Source: Janibacter hoylei PVAS-1
GTDB lineage: Bacteria > Actinomycetota > Actinomycetes > Actinomycetales > Dermatophilaceae
Reading direction: 5' to 3'
NCBI RefSeq assembly: GCF_000297495.1
Contig: NZ_ALWX01000014.1
Coordinates: forward strand, 101,597 to 165,596
DNA length: 64,000 bases
The notes below the pieces were generated by a model. The model ran no database searches, had not been told where the DNA came from, and saw only the letters and a program-made list of their open reading frames with translations. Made by a program: the position numbers and the translations under genes. Below are positions 26,101 through 34,428 of this stretch, piece after piece; position 1 is the stretch's first letter, and each line of letters starts with the position of its first letter.

Positions 26101-26884
26101 GGGCCTCCTGGGCGTCGCGGATCTCGCGCTCGCCGGAGAGGAAGACGAGGGCATCGCGCGGGCCGCCGGACTCGGGCTCGGTCCACAGCTCCTCGACGGC
26201 CCGGCAGATGCCGGTCACCTGGTCGCCGTCATCGTCGTCGTCCTCGCCGAGGGGCCGGTAGCGCACCTCCACGGGGTAGGTGCGGCCGGAGACCTCGATG
26301 ATCGGTGCGGGCTCGCCCATCTCGTCGCTGAAGTGCTCCGCGAAGCGCTCCGGGTCGATCGTCGCCGAGGTGATGACGACCTTGAGGTCGGGGCGACGCG
26401 GCAGCAGCTGCTTGAGGTAGCCGAGGATGAAGTCGATGTTGAGCGAGCGCTCGTGGGCCTCGTCGATGATGATCGTGTCGTAGCGGCGCAGGTCACGGTC
26501 GCGCTGCATCTCGTTGAGCAGGATGCCGTCGGTCATCACCTTGACCGCCGTGCCGTCGCTGCTGTGGTCGGCGAAGCGGACCTGGTAGCCGACGAGCCCG
26601 CCGAGCTCGACCTGCATCTCCTGCGCGATCCGCTCGGCGACCGAGCGCGCGGCGATCCGACGCGGCTGGGTGTGGCCGATCTGGCCGGCACGACCGCGCC
26701 CGATCTCGAGGGCGATCTTGGGCAGCTGGGTCGTCTTGCCCGACCCCGTCTCCCCCGCGACGATGACGACCTGGTGCTCGCGCATCGCCTCGGCGATGTC
26801 GTCCTTGCGCGCGACGACCGGCAGTTCCTCGTTGTAGTGCAGGTCCTCCGCCGCGACGGGTGCACGCAGGGCGGAGTCAGGCAT
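23102..26884 (-). CDS. hrpA: ATP-dependent RNA helicase
   Basis: Start taken as ATG 26884 (MPDSALRAPVAAEDLHYNEE); 1260 residues, normal for HrpA. Helicase motifs: Walker A GETGSGKTTQ (about residues 44-53), DEAHERSLNIDF, SATIDPERF, then QRAGRCGRV in the second RecA domain. HA2/OB domains and the long DUF3418 C-terminal half follow (ending near GWMIEELRISLFAQSIGTAQ). DEAH-box 3'-5' helicase active on RNA; the E. coli enzyme acts on stalled, collided ribosomes. Single gene, divergent regions on neither side. Confidence 0.95.
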   Translation of the reverse strand: MPDSALRAPVAAEDLHYNEELPVVARKDDIAEAMREHQVVIVAGETGSGKTTQLPKIALEIGRGRAGQIGHTQPRRIAARSVAERIAQEMQVELGGLVGYQVRFADHSSDGTAVKVMTDGILLNEMQRDRDLRRYDTIIIDEAHERSLNIDFILGYLKQLLPRRPDLKVVITSATIDPERFAEHFSDEMGEPAPIIEVSGRTYPVEVRYRPLGEDDDDDGDQVTGICRAVEELWTEPESGGPRDALVFLSGEREIRDAQEALSGMQLPDTEIIPLYARLSAAEQHRVFAPHSGRRIVLSTNVAETSLTVPGIRYVIDTGTARISRYSQRTKVQRLPIERISQASANQRAGRCGRVAEGVCIRLYSEEDFAARAEFTDPEILRTNLASVILQMTSLGLGDIARFPFIEPPDSRQITDGVRLLQELQAFDTETRAKGARRLTPTGKTLARLPVDPRLGRMLIEADRLGCTTEVLVIVAAMSIQDPRERPTEQRAQADQQHARFRQEGSDFASWWNLWVYLKDQQKALSGSAFRRMCKREYIHFLRTREWQDLHSQLVRAAKQHKIDTRQRTSAPDAEPDWDRVHQALLTGLLSHIGLRDEDKRDYLGARGARFSIQPGTTNFKRQPPFVMAGELVETSRLWARSSARIDPVWAERAGAHLVKRTYSEPRWSKKAASVMATERVTLFGVPLVVGRPVSYGKIDPVASRELFIRHALVEGEWDAHHDFLAANRKLVRRLEQLEERARRRDLLVDDEDVVAFYDERIPAEVVSGAHFDSWWKSARREQPDLLTLTEDLLTRDDAEAVSGRDYPRRWRTDGLELAVTYQFEPGSEDDGVTVHVPVQVLNRLTADGFDWQVPGLRADLVTALIKSLPKATRRHLVPAPDHARAALAELDPDAGTSITAQLSTVLGRRGGIRIDEGEWDWTKVPDHLRITFAVEDSRRRRLGRGKDLEALREELAGHVQHGMSRAGASIERTGLTTWDLDDLPETFTTKSGKHTVVGYPALVDEGSSVAVRVLPDEQQALGAHRAGVRRLLLLGTAPPWKRVLARLTNAQKLALADNPHGSVPALLDDALAAAVDDIVSQHVTGPVRSRAAFDEALAATRTHVAQRVLTVVAEVEPVLAQRTEVLALLDRMTAPAVAVTVADVRAQLDGLLRPGFVADTGLARLPDLRRYLRGISLRLERAADNPRRDAGHQESIDAVEGAYADLLDALPPLRRRSPDVVAIGWMIEELRISLFAQSIGTAQSVSAKRVRAAIAAVPT

Positions 26885-26975
26885 GACAGTCAGGATATCC
26901 ACGGCCCCTGAGTGGGTCCCACGCCCCGCGTGGGCGGTCGCCCGGCGACCGTCTCGAAGGGCGCCATCCCGAAGG

Positions 26976-28245
26976 TCAGAAGTCGATCGTCGTCACCGGC
27001 CCGACCGGCGTGCGCAGCGCGGCGTCGAGCGCGGCGACCGCGGCCGGGTCACCCGTGACGTAGCCGGCGGCGGCGCGGGCCGCGATGGTCTGACCGCCGA
27101 GCCACACGGCCCCGAGGTCACCGATGTCGAGCGTGACGTCGGCGGCTGCCTCCGTGCGCTCGAGCGCCCCGACGCCACCGCGCGTGGCCGTCCAGCGCCA
27201 ACGACCGGCCTGCTCGGGCAGGGTCGGGTCGCCGACCTCGACGACGACGTCGAGGTCGGCGGCGTGGCCGCGCTCGGTGACGGCGGTCGGCAGGTCGACG
27301 ATGCGCAGCCAGAGGCAGTCGCTCGGTCCGCCTCCGCCGAGGGCACGCGGCGAGGGCAGCCACGTGACGAGCGGGTCGTCGAGGGTCACCCAGTAGACGG
27401 TGCTGCCCATGAGGTCGAGGTCGACGAGCCGGTCGGCGAGCGCCAGCCGGGCTCCGACGTCGGTGGAGAGGAGGAAGAAGACGCCGACCTCCCCCTCGGG
27501 TCGTCCGTCGGACCAGCGCGGCGTGCGGTGGAAGTACGCGGCGCCGACGTCGCGACCGTCGCGGGTCGCCCACAGCAGGCGCGCGGGCTCGCGGTCGCCG
27601 CGGCTCTCGGGACTGTCGTAGAGCAGGCGGGCGCAGTCCTCGCGGCTGCGCACGACCTGCCCAGCACCGGTGGTGGCGGCCGCTCGGGCGAGGTCGTGCC
27701 ACCGGTCCGCCTGGTCGGGGCCCGCCGTCGTGGTCTGCAGGGTCGTCGCGTCGGCGAGCTCCCTCACCTGCGGCGGCGCGGCGAAGTTCGTGCCCCGCCC
27801 GAAGCTCGAGCGCAGCACCGTGCTCGCCACCCCGTAGCCGAAGCGACCGTAGATCATGTGCTCCGACGCCTTGAGCACGGACAGCGAGCGTCCCTGCTCG
27901 TCGCGGGTCCACCGCAGGTGGTGGCCCATGACGGCGGTGAGCACCCCGCGCCGCCGGTGGTCGGGGTGCACCCCGATCCACGTCAGCCCCTCCGCGGGAC
28001 GAAGGGAGGCCCCCTCGCCTCCCGCAGCCGGCACGGAGACCTCGACGTCCCAGGACCCGGCGGTGCCCGCAGGCTCTCCCCCCGCGGGTGGCGACGAAGC
28101 CCGCTCGCTGCGGGGTGTCGCGCAGCTGTGCCTCGCGCGGTCGGCGCGCGCTGTCGGCCCAGACGAGGGTGTCGAGCTCGAGCAGGGCCTCGACCTGGCT
28201 CTCGTCGGCAGGGTCGATGCGGGTGATCGCGATGTCGCTCGTCAT
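26976..28245 (-). pseudogene. Eis-like GNAT N-acetyltransferase, frameshifted
   Basis: ATG at 28245 (MTSDIAITRIDPADESQVEA). The first frame runs to GFVATRG; a run of six C on the plus strand (28078-28083) then shifts it. With one base fewer, the frame continues as GEPAGTAGSWDVEVSVPAAG, GLTWIGVHPDHRRRGVLTAV (the acetyl-CoA site, V-x-P-x-x-R-R-R-G-[VL]) and ends with the SCP-like sterol-carrier domain and the C-terminal TPVGPVTTIDF, whose terminal carboxylate is catalytic in Eis proteins. The tyrosine general acid region is FGYGVAST. Corrected length about 422 residues. Family acetylates lysines or aminoglycosides; substrate unknown here. Confidence 0.85.
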
Positions 28246-28300
28246 GAGGTCACGCTCGCACCGGGGCGAAGGGCGCGGCAACGCCTTTTTTGATCCTCCC

Positions 28301-29845
28301 CTACGGCACCGGTGAGACCAGGTGCGACCCGGTGAGGTCGTCGATCGCCCCCGCCCGTCGCGACCTCTGCGCCTCCTCCCTTCGCTCGGCGGCCGCCTCA
28401 CGTTCCTGCCGCTCCGACGGGGACTCGGTCACCTTGTCGGCCGCGGCGTCGATGGACTGCCCGGTGGAGATCCCCGACTCGACCCGGGAGACGGTGTGGT
28501 TGGTCTTGCGGACGCCGTAGGTGACGATGACGCCGCCCTTGCGGACGTGGCCCGACCCGGCGACGGCTGCCCAGTCGGTCGCGAAGTCGTCGGCCAAGTT
28601 GATGCCGGAGGTCTCCCTGGCCCAGTCGGTCGCCTTGTGCCTCCCCCGCACCTTCGACGTGGCCGCCTTGTGCTTCGCCCAGCTCTTGGCATCCGCTCCG
28701 ATACGCCGGTGGGCGATGGGGTTGGTCGACTTGTCGGCGGCCCGGATGCTGCGCAGCTCCGCCGCCCGGTCGGCGGCCTTGATGCGCCGCCCGGTCTTGA
28801 TCTGCCGGCTCAGCGGGATCATCGTGTCGACGGCCGCGAGATAGGTGCTCTTGCCGACGTCGGAGTAGCTGCCCTCGCCGTACACGGCCCGGCGGCCGAA
28901 CCTGCCGATCGGATCGCCCGCGGCCAGGACGCCCATGGGCTTGACGAAGCCTGAGACCGGGTTGGTGGCGAGCGAGCTCGTCCCGACCCGGCTCGACTGC
29001 TCGAAGGTGTTGTAGAGCCGCTCGTCCGACAGGTCCGACCCCACGACGGCCAGGCTCGCGGCAACGGCGTGCTCGTCGGCCGCCGCGGCGTCGGCCTCAC
29101 GGGCGAAGCCGCGCCGGTTCATCTCCCGCGAGTTGGCGGCGGCCCGGTACTCCCGCTCGACCGTCACGTACTCCGGGTCCTCCGGCGTCATCGTCGCCAG
29201 GCGCTCCTTGCGGGCCTGCGCGGTGGCGGTGTTGGTGTCGTAGCGCCCCCGGAGCCGCTTGAGGGTCGCCTGGCTCTCCTCGAGCCGGTCGGCGTAGGGG
29301 CGGATGATCCGCTCGGCACCGCTCAGCCGGTTGGCGGTGGCGACGAGGTCGCTCGGCGTCGTGCCGACCTCCCGCTCGAACATCGTCCCCGAGCACGAGT
29401 CCCACACCCCCTTCGTCGAGACGGTGCGCAGCAGGTTGACGACGGTGTGGATGTTGGCCGCTACGGTCTTGAGCTCGTCGGCCTCGGCGCGGATGACGGC
29501 GGGGTCGCCCTCCTCGATCGTCCCCGGGTCCTCGAGCGCCATCAGAGGACCCCCCCGGTTGCGCTCGTCGACGAGGTCCTCGGTCTCGACGTACCAGGAC
29601 CCGGCGTCCTGGGCGAGGCGCGCGAGCGCACGCAGCTGCGTGCAGGCCTGCTTGCGCCGGCGCTCGTAGTCACCGATGGCCGCCTCGTAGGCCTGGGTGC
29701 CGGTCCAGCTCGGGAAGCCGAAGGTCTCGACCGCCTCGTTGTTGGCCTTGGCCGCCTTCTCTTCGAGGTAGTCGGCGATCGCCGTCAGTTGTCGACCCAG
29801 CCCCGCGATGCCCTCGCTGTCGATGGAGATGCGTTGTCCGCCCAT
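28301..29845 (-). CDS. Large WXG100-like hypothetical protein
   Basis: ATG at 29845 (MGGQRISIDSEGIAGLGRQL), 514 residues. The first 100 residues are helical and resemble WXG100/ESX-type domains (FPSWTGTQAYEAAIGDYERR, with the W-x-G turn). The middle is a charged coiled coil (RLEESQATLKRLRGRYDTNT), and there is a hydrophobic, glycine-rich segment about residues 310-345. The C-terminus (about 380-514) is basic and variable. No signal peptide. The layout suits a substrate of a type VII-like secretion system, possibly a polymorphic toxin, but no recognisable toxin fold or immunity gene is visible. Function unknown. Confidence 0.7.
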   Translation of the reverse strand: MGGQRISIDSEGIAGLGRQLTAIADYLEEKAAKANNEAVETFGFPSWTGTQAYEAAIGDYERRRKQACTQLRALARLAQDAGSWYVETEDLVDERNRGGPLMALEDPGTIEEGDPAVIRAEADELKTVAANIHTVVNLLRTVSTKGVWDSCSGTMFEREVGTTPSDLVATANRLSGAERIIRPYADRLEESQATLKRLRGRYDTNTATAQARKERLATMTPEDPEYVTVEREYRAAANSREMNRRGFAREADAAAADEHAVAASLAVVGSDLSDERLYNTFEQSSRVGTSSLATNPVSGFVKPMGVLAAGDPIGRFGRRAVYGEGSYSDVGKSTYLAAVDTMIPLSRQIKTGRRIKAADRAAELRSIRAADKSTNPIAHRRIGADAKSWAKHKAATSKVRGRHKATDWARETSGINLADDFATDWAAVAGSGHVRKGGVIVTYGVRKTNHTVSRVESGISTGQSIDAAADKVTESPSERQEREAAAERREEAQRSRRAGAIDDLTGSHLVSPVP

Positions 29846-29938
29846 GCCCCACACGCTAGGAAAAAACGCCGAGGGGCCCGTGGAGTTCTCCACAGGCCCC
29901 TCGGTGCGCCCTTCGAGATGGCCCTTCGAGACGGCTCG

Positions 29939-30038
29939 TTCCTCACCTCCTCAGGGACCGAGGTTCCTCGCCTCCTCAGGGACCGAGGTTCCTCGCCTCC
30001 TCAGGGACCGAGGTTCCTCGCCTCCTCAGGGACCGAAG
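29939..30038. repeat. Four tandem copies of a 25-bp unit
   Basis: Units begin at 29939, 29964, 29989 and 30014 and share TTCCTCGCCTCCTCAGGGAC; the first and last differ by one base each. The array ends 1 bp before the metY stop. Unit copy number is probably variable between strains. It may act as a transcription end or a protein-binding array. Confidence 0.9.
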
Positions 30039-30039
30039 A

Positions 30040-31356
30040 TCACTTCGCGGCGGCGAAGCCCTGCTCGAGGTCGGCGACGATGTCCTCGATGCTCTCGAGA
30101 CCGACCGCCAGACGGACGAGGCCGGGGGTGACGCCGGCGGCGAGCCGGTCCTCCTCCGGACCCTGCGAGTGGGTCGTCGAGGCCGGGTGGATGACGAGCG
30201 AGCGCACGTCACCGATGTTGGCCAGGTGGCTGTGCAGGGTGAGCCCCTCGACAAACTTCTTGCCTGCCTCGAGGCCGCCGGCGATCTCGAAGGAGATGAC
30301 GGCACCGGCCCCCTTCGGCGTGTAGCGCTGCGCCTGCTCGAAGCTCGCCGAGCCCTCGATGGACGCCCAGTTGACCGCCTCGACCTGCGCGTGGCCGGAG
30401 AGGAAGTCGACGACCTTGCGGGTGTTGTCGAGGTGCCGCTCGATGCGCAGGCTGAGCGTCTCGATGCCCTGCCCGATGAGGAAGGCGTTGAAGGGCGAGA
30501 TCGCCGGGCCGATGTCGCGCAGCAGCTGCACGCGTGCCTTGAGGATGAAGGACAGGTTGGCCCCGAGCGCGCCGTTGACGCCGAGGTCGGGGCCGAAGCG
30601 CAGCCCGTGGTAGCTCGGGTCGGGCTGGTTGTAGTTGGGGAACTTCTCCGGGTCGGCCGCGTAGTCGAAGGCCCCGCCGTCGACGATGACGCCGGCGATC
30701 GCGGTGCCGTGGCCGCCGAGGTACTTCGTCGCCGAGTGGACGACGACGTCCGCACCGTGCTCGAGGGGGCGCAGCACGTAAGGCGTGGCGATCGTGTTGT
30801 CGACGACGAGCGGCACCCCGGCCTCGTGGGCGACCTCGGCGATGCCGGCGATGTCGAGCACGACCGGCTTGGGGTTGCCGATCGTCTCGCCGAAGAAGGC
30901 CTTGGTGTTGGGCTTGACCGCCGCGCGCCACTGCTCGAGGTCGCTCGGGTCCTCGACGAAGGAGACCTCGATGCCGAACTTCGGCAGGGTGAACTTCAGC
31001 AGGTTGATCGTGCCGCCGTAGAGCGCGGCGCTGGCGACGATGTGGTCACCCGCCTCGGCGATGTTGACCAGGGCGAGGTGCGTCGCGGACATGCCCGACG
31101 CCGTGAGCAGCGCGCCGACGCCACCCTCGAGGGCGGCGATCTTCTGCTCCACCGCGTCCTGGGTGGGGTTCATGATGCGCGTGTAGATGTTGCCGAATTC
31201 CTTGAGCGCGAAGAGGTTCGCCGCCTGCTCGGTGTCCTTGAAGGCGTAGGAGGTCGTCGCGTGGATCGGCAGCGCCCGCGAACCAGTCGTCGGGTCGGGC
31301 GCCTGGCCGGCGTGGATCTGCTGGGTCTCGAAGCTCCAGATGGAGGGGTCGGACAT
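30040..31356 (-). CDS. metY: O-acetylhomoserine aminocarboxypropyltransferase
   Basis: 438 residues of the Cys/Met PLP-enzyme family. The PLP-binding Lys is in VVHSATKYLGGHGTA (about residue 211), with the family marks SGMSATHLALVNIAEAGDH and VDNTIATPYVLRP. It makes homocysteine (or methionine directly) from O-acetylhomoserine, the MetX product, and sulfide. The start ATG has GGAGCAGAC upstream. A SAM-IV riboswitch precedes it, as for metX, so both steps answer to the same signal although they are 15 kb apart. Confidence 0.96.
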   Translation of the reverse strand: MSDPSIWSFETQQIHAGQAPDPTTGSRALPIHATTSYAFKDTEQAANLFALKEFGNIYTRIMNPTQDAVEQKIAALEGGVGALLTASGMSATHLALVNIAEAGDHIVASAALYGGTINLLKFTLPKFGIEVSFVEDPSDLEQWRAAVKPNTKAFFGETIGNPKPVVLDIAGIAEVAHEAGVPLVVDNTIATPYVLRPLEHGADVVVHSATKYLGGHGTAIAGVIVDGGAFDYAADPEKFPNYNQPDPSYHGLRFGPDLGVNGALGANLSFILKARVQLLRDIGPAISPFNAFLIGQGIETLSLRIERHLDNTRKVVDFLSGHAQVEAVNWASIEGSASFEQAQRYTPKGAGAVISFEIAGGLEAGKKFVEGLTLHSHLANIGDVRSLVIHPASTTHSQGPEEDRLAAGVTPGLVRLAVGLESIEDIVADLEQGFAAAK

Positions 31357-31400
31357 GTCTGCTCCTTGAGTGCGCGCTTGACCGCGACGGACGTCGCGGA

Positions 31401-31483
31401 CCAGGTCGTCTCCCGGGGCACCCCACCGCGGAGGAGGGTTGCCGGCCAGCGAGCCGGGGCTTCGCGCTGGCGCTCAAGACCTG
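31401..31483 (-). ncRNA. SAM-IV riboswitch upstream of metY
   Basis: Minus-strand order: CAGGTCTTGAGCG, AGCCCCGGCTCGCTGGCCGG, CAACCCTCC, GGGGTGCCCCGGGAGACGACC, TGG. The closing stem is CAGGTC/GACCTG and co-varies with the GGTCAT/ATGACC stem of the metX copy, which supports a folded RNA. It ends 45 nt before the metY start. Confidence 0.88.
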
Positions 31484-31529
31484 CTGCGATGATAGGAAAA
31501 GGGCTGGCGCGCACCAGCCTCCGTCTCAC

Positions 31530-31931
31530 CTAGCGGGCGCGCACCCGGTGGAGCCACCACAGCCCGACGAAGGGGAGGACGAGCGGCAGGTAGCCGTAGC
31601 CGGACCCGTAGTGGGACCAGACGGTCTTGTCGGGGAAGAGCTCGGGCCGCACGAAGGACAGGGTCCCGACGGTGACGACGCCGACGGCTTCGACGAGGAT
31701 CGCGCCGGTGGCCACGCGGGCACCGGAGGGTCCCCCCTTCGCCAGGGCGATGGTCGCGACGACGTAGATGAGGGCGGCGCACGCCGACAGCACGTAGGCG
31801 AGCGGGGCCCGGTCGAAGTACTGGGTGATCTGCAGGATCGAGCGCCCGGTCGCGGCGAGCGCGAGCACTCCGTAGACGGCGACGACGACCCGGCCGGGCC
31901 CGGTGCCGGTGCTGACCTCAGGCGGGGCCAC
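31530..31931 (-). CDS. Four-helix membrane protein of unknown function
   Basis: 133 residues from a GTG start at 31931, overlapping the stop of the upstream gene by 14 bp. Four hydrophobic segments: VVVAVYGVLALAATGRSI, PLAYVLSACAALIYVVATIA, GAILVEAVGVVTVGTLSFV and YLPLVLPFVGLWWLHRV. It keeps the actinobacterial pattern RSILQITQYFDRAP and SHYGSGYGYLPLVLPFVGL. Forms a coupled pair with the next gene upstream. No role known. Confidence 0.85.
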   Translation of the reverse strand: MAPPEVSTGTGPGRVVVAVYGVLALAATGRSILQITQYFDRAPLAYVLSACAALIYVVATIALAKGGPSGARVATGAILVEAVGVVTVGTLSFVRPELFPDKTVWSHYGSGYGYLPLVLPFVGLWWLHRVRAR

Positions 31932-32286
31932 TGGTCTGCCAGATCTGGAGGATGCGGTAGGTCATGACCCCGACGGTGAAGGCACCGGCGATGACGACGC
32001 CCATGGCCCAGCGGGTCTTTTCCTTGAGGGCGATGAAGACGACGACCGGCGGGATGATCGGGAGGGTCAGGGCGTAGGCGAGCATCGTCGCGCCCTCCCC
32101 CGTCCCGGTGACGCGGCCGTGGACGACCGCCGTCGTCACGGCGAGCACGAGCAGACCCAGCTCGACGAGCGCCGCGACGAGCAGGAGCCCGTCGTCGACG
32201 GGGCGGTCGAGCGCGAGGTAGATCAGGGCCACGAGCCCGAGGGCGGCGACGGCGACCATCACGGCAGTGGTCAGGGGCACAAGCAC
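31918..32286 (-). CDS. Four-helix membrane protein of unknown function
   Basis: 122 residues starting MLVPLTTAVMVAVAALGLVA. Hydrophobic segments at about 5-25, 33-54, 68-92 and 98-118; LIYLALDRPVDDGLLLVAAL and RWAMGVVIAGAFTVGVMTYR are recognisable as a small conserved actinobacterial family. Its 3' end overlaps the following membrane-protein gene, so the two are probably made together and may form one complex. Divergent from the carboxyltransferase gene, with a 42-bp gap. Confidence 0.85.
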   Translation of the reverse strand: MLVPLTTAVMVAVAALGLVALIYLALDRPVDDGLLLVAALVELGLLVLAVTTAVVHGRVTGTGEGATMLAYALTLPIIPPVVVFIALKEKTRWAMGVVIAGAFTVGVMTYRILQIWQTSGPA

Positions 32287-32328
32287 CGGGCAAGGTTACC
32301 CACCCTCGTGGGTGGCACCATCACTGCC

Positions 32329-33816
32329 ATGAGTCCCCAGCGCCCTGGTGCCCAGCAGCTCATCGACGCGGTCGTCGACCCGGACAGCTTCGTCACGTGG
32401 GACGAGCCGATCGACACCTCCGGCCTCGACGACACCTACCGGTCGGCGATGGCGGCCGCGGCCGAGCGCGCCGGCACCGACGAGTCGATCCTCACCGGAC
32501 GGGCCCGGATCCAGGGTCACGACGTCGCCCTCATCGTCGGCGAGTTCCGCTTCCTCGGCGGGTCGATCGGACGGGCGGCCGCGGGCCGGATCGTCTCGGC
32601 GGTCCGGCGTGCGACGACCGAGCGGCTGCCGCTCATCGCGGCGACCGCCAGCGGTGGTACGCGGATGCAGGAGGGCACCCCGGCCTTCATGACGATGGTC
32701 GACATCTCGGCCGCGGTCGTGGCGCACAAGGCGGCCGGCCTGCCCTACCTCGCCTACCTGCGGCACCCGACGACCGGCGGCGTCTTCGCCTCGTGGGGGT
32801 CGCTGGCGCACATGACGATCGCCGAGCCCGGGGCGCTCATCGGCTTCCTCGGCCCGGTCGTCTACGAGACGGTCAACGGCGTCCCCTTCCCGGAGGGCGT
32901 CCAAGTCGCCGAAAACCTCGTCGACAAGGGCATCGTCGACGCCGTCGTCCCGCTCGAGGAGCTGGCCGGCATCGCGGCGCGCGCCCTGACGATGCTGTCG
33001 GCGACGACCCATCGGCACGCCGACCCGACCGAGCACCCGGCGTGGCGGATCGCTCCCTTCGTCTCGCGGCCGGAGCCGGACGAGGAGGAGGTCGCCGCGG
33101 TCTGGGGGGGCCATCGAGACGACCCGAAGGGGGGGACCGCCCCGGTGTGCGGGAGCTGCTGCGGCACGCCGCCGACGACGTCATCCCGCTCAACGGCACG
33201 GGCTACGGCGAGTCGGACAAGGGGGTCATGCTCGCCCTGGCCTCCTTCGGCTCGCGGCCGTGCGTGCTCGTCGGCCAGGACCGCCGCTACCAGGTCGCCG
33301 AGTCGATGGGACCGGCCGCGCTGCGTGAGGCACGTCGCGGCATGCGGATGGCCCGCGAGCTCGGCCTGCCCCTCGTGACGGTCATCGACACCCCCGGCGC
33401 CGACCTCTCCCCCCGGGCGGAGGAGGGCGCGCTCGCCGGGGAGATCGCCCGGTGCATCGCCGACATGACGGCGCTCGACGTACCGAGCGTGTCCGTGCTC
33501 CTCGGCGAGGGCACCGGCGGGGGGCGCGCTGGCGCTGCTGCCCGCGCAGCGGGTCGTCGCCGCCGGCAATGCCTGGCTGTCGCCGCTGCCGCCGGAGGGG
33601 GCGAGTGCCATCGTCTTCAAGGACACCGAGCACGCCGCTCTGCTCGCCGCCCGCCAGCGGGTCGGCGCCCGACACATGCGCGAGGACGGGCTCGTCGACG
33701 TCATCGTCGAGGAGTCCCCCGCGGCCCACGAGGACCCGGAGGGCTTCGCCCGGGCGATCGGCGCGGAGGTGGTCGCCCAGGTCGACGAACTGCTCGCTCG
33801 GTCCGCGAACGAGTGA
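32329..33816 (+). pseudogene. Acyl-CoA carboxylase carboxyltransferase (AccD/AccA-like), three frameshifts
   Basis: ATG at 32329 (MSPQRPGAQQLIDAVVDPDS). The AccD-like half is intact (SILTGRARIQGHDVALIVGE, TASGGTRMQEGTPAFMTMVD, TTGGVFASWGSLAHM). Then three G runs each hold one base too many: G7 at 33104-33110, G7 at 33129-33135 and G6 at 33519-33524. Removing one base from each restores a continuous AccA-like half (SMGPAALREARRGMRMAREL, VTVIDTPGADLSPRAEEGAL, LLGEGTGGGALALLPAQRV) ending LLARSANE, 494 residues. The enzyme would carboxylate acetyl- or propionyl-CoA for fatty-acid synthesis. Three independent +1 errors in one probably essential-type gene argue for sequencing error. Confidence 0.85.
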
Positions 33817-33832
33817 GGCGGGGGTCGGGCGG

Positions 33833-34270
33833 TCAGCCGGCGATCGCCAGCCCGTCCCACACCGGCATCTCGACGACGGCGCGATCGGTCGCCAGGTAGG
33901 TCGCGAGCAGTGGCACGTCGAGCTCGCGGCAGGAGGCGATCGCCGCCTCGTGCCAGGCCCGTGCCTCGTCGTCGGGCTCGAGGCCGTGGGGCCGGCCGAT
34001 CGCGACGACGAGGCCGCCGAGACGCTCGACGAGGCCACCGACGACGAGGTCGAAGGGGCGGCGCCGCTCGCTCGGTGGCAGGTCGGTACCGCCGAGCTCG
34101 CCGATCGTGATCGGCTGGATCATGCGGCAGGTCTCGTCGCACAGCACGATCGTCAGCGAGCCACTCTCGCGGTCGCTCTCGCGCACGACGAGATCGACGA
34201 CGTCGCGGGCGATCGTCGGGTCGGTCAGGGGTCGGGTGGGCCAGTCACGGGGCAGGTCGTCGAAGCTCAT
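33833..34270 (-). CDS. Hypothetical 145-residue protein
   Basis: ATG at 34270 ([20 protein letters not shown]). The sequence has [37 protein letters not shown], followed by [20 protein letters not shown] and [20 protein letters not shown]. It looks like a small cytoplasmic alpha/beta domain that I have seen as an unannotated conserved protein in actinobacteria. No catalytic motif identified. Convergent with the carboxyltransferase gene (16 bp between stops) and divergent from sdaA. Confidence 0.8.
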   Translation of the reverse strand: MSFDDLPRDWPTRPLTDPTIARDVVDLVVRESDRESGSLTIVLCDETCRMIQPITIGELGGTDLPPSERRRPFDLVVGGLVERLGGLVVAIGRPHGLEPDDEARAWHEAAIASCRELDVPLLATYLATDRAVVEMPVWDGLAIAG

Positions 34271-34428
34271 GCCCTGCAGTGTGGCCGGGTCGGCGCAGCC
34301 CGCCGCGAGGTTTTCCACAGCGGCCCGGCGCAGTCGACGCGGTGGGTAGTGTGAGCCACGGCACGGCGCCCCACCACCCGCGTCGAGCCGTCCGTGCCCC
34401 ACCCACGAGCACCCCAGGAGAGCCACCC

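Noticed and set aside
24377..26911. 844-residue open frame antisense to hrpA
   Set aside because: Shadow frame; hrpA on the other strand has all helicase motifs.
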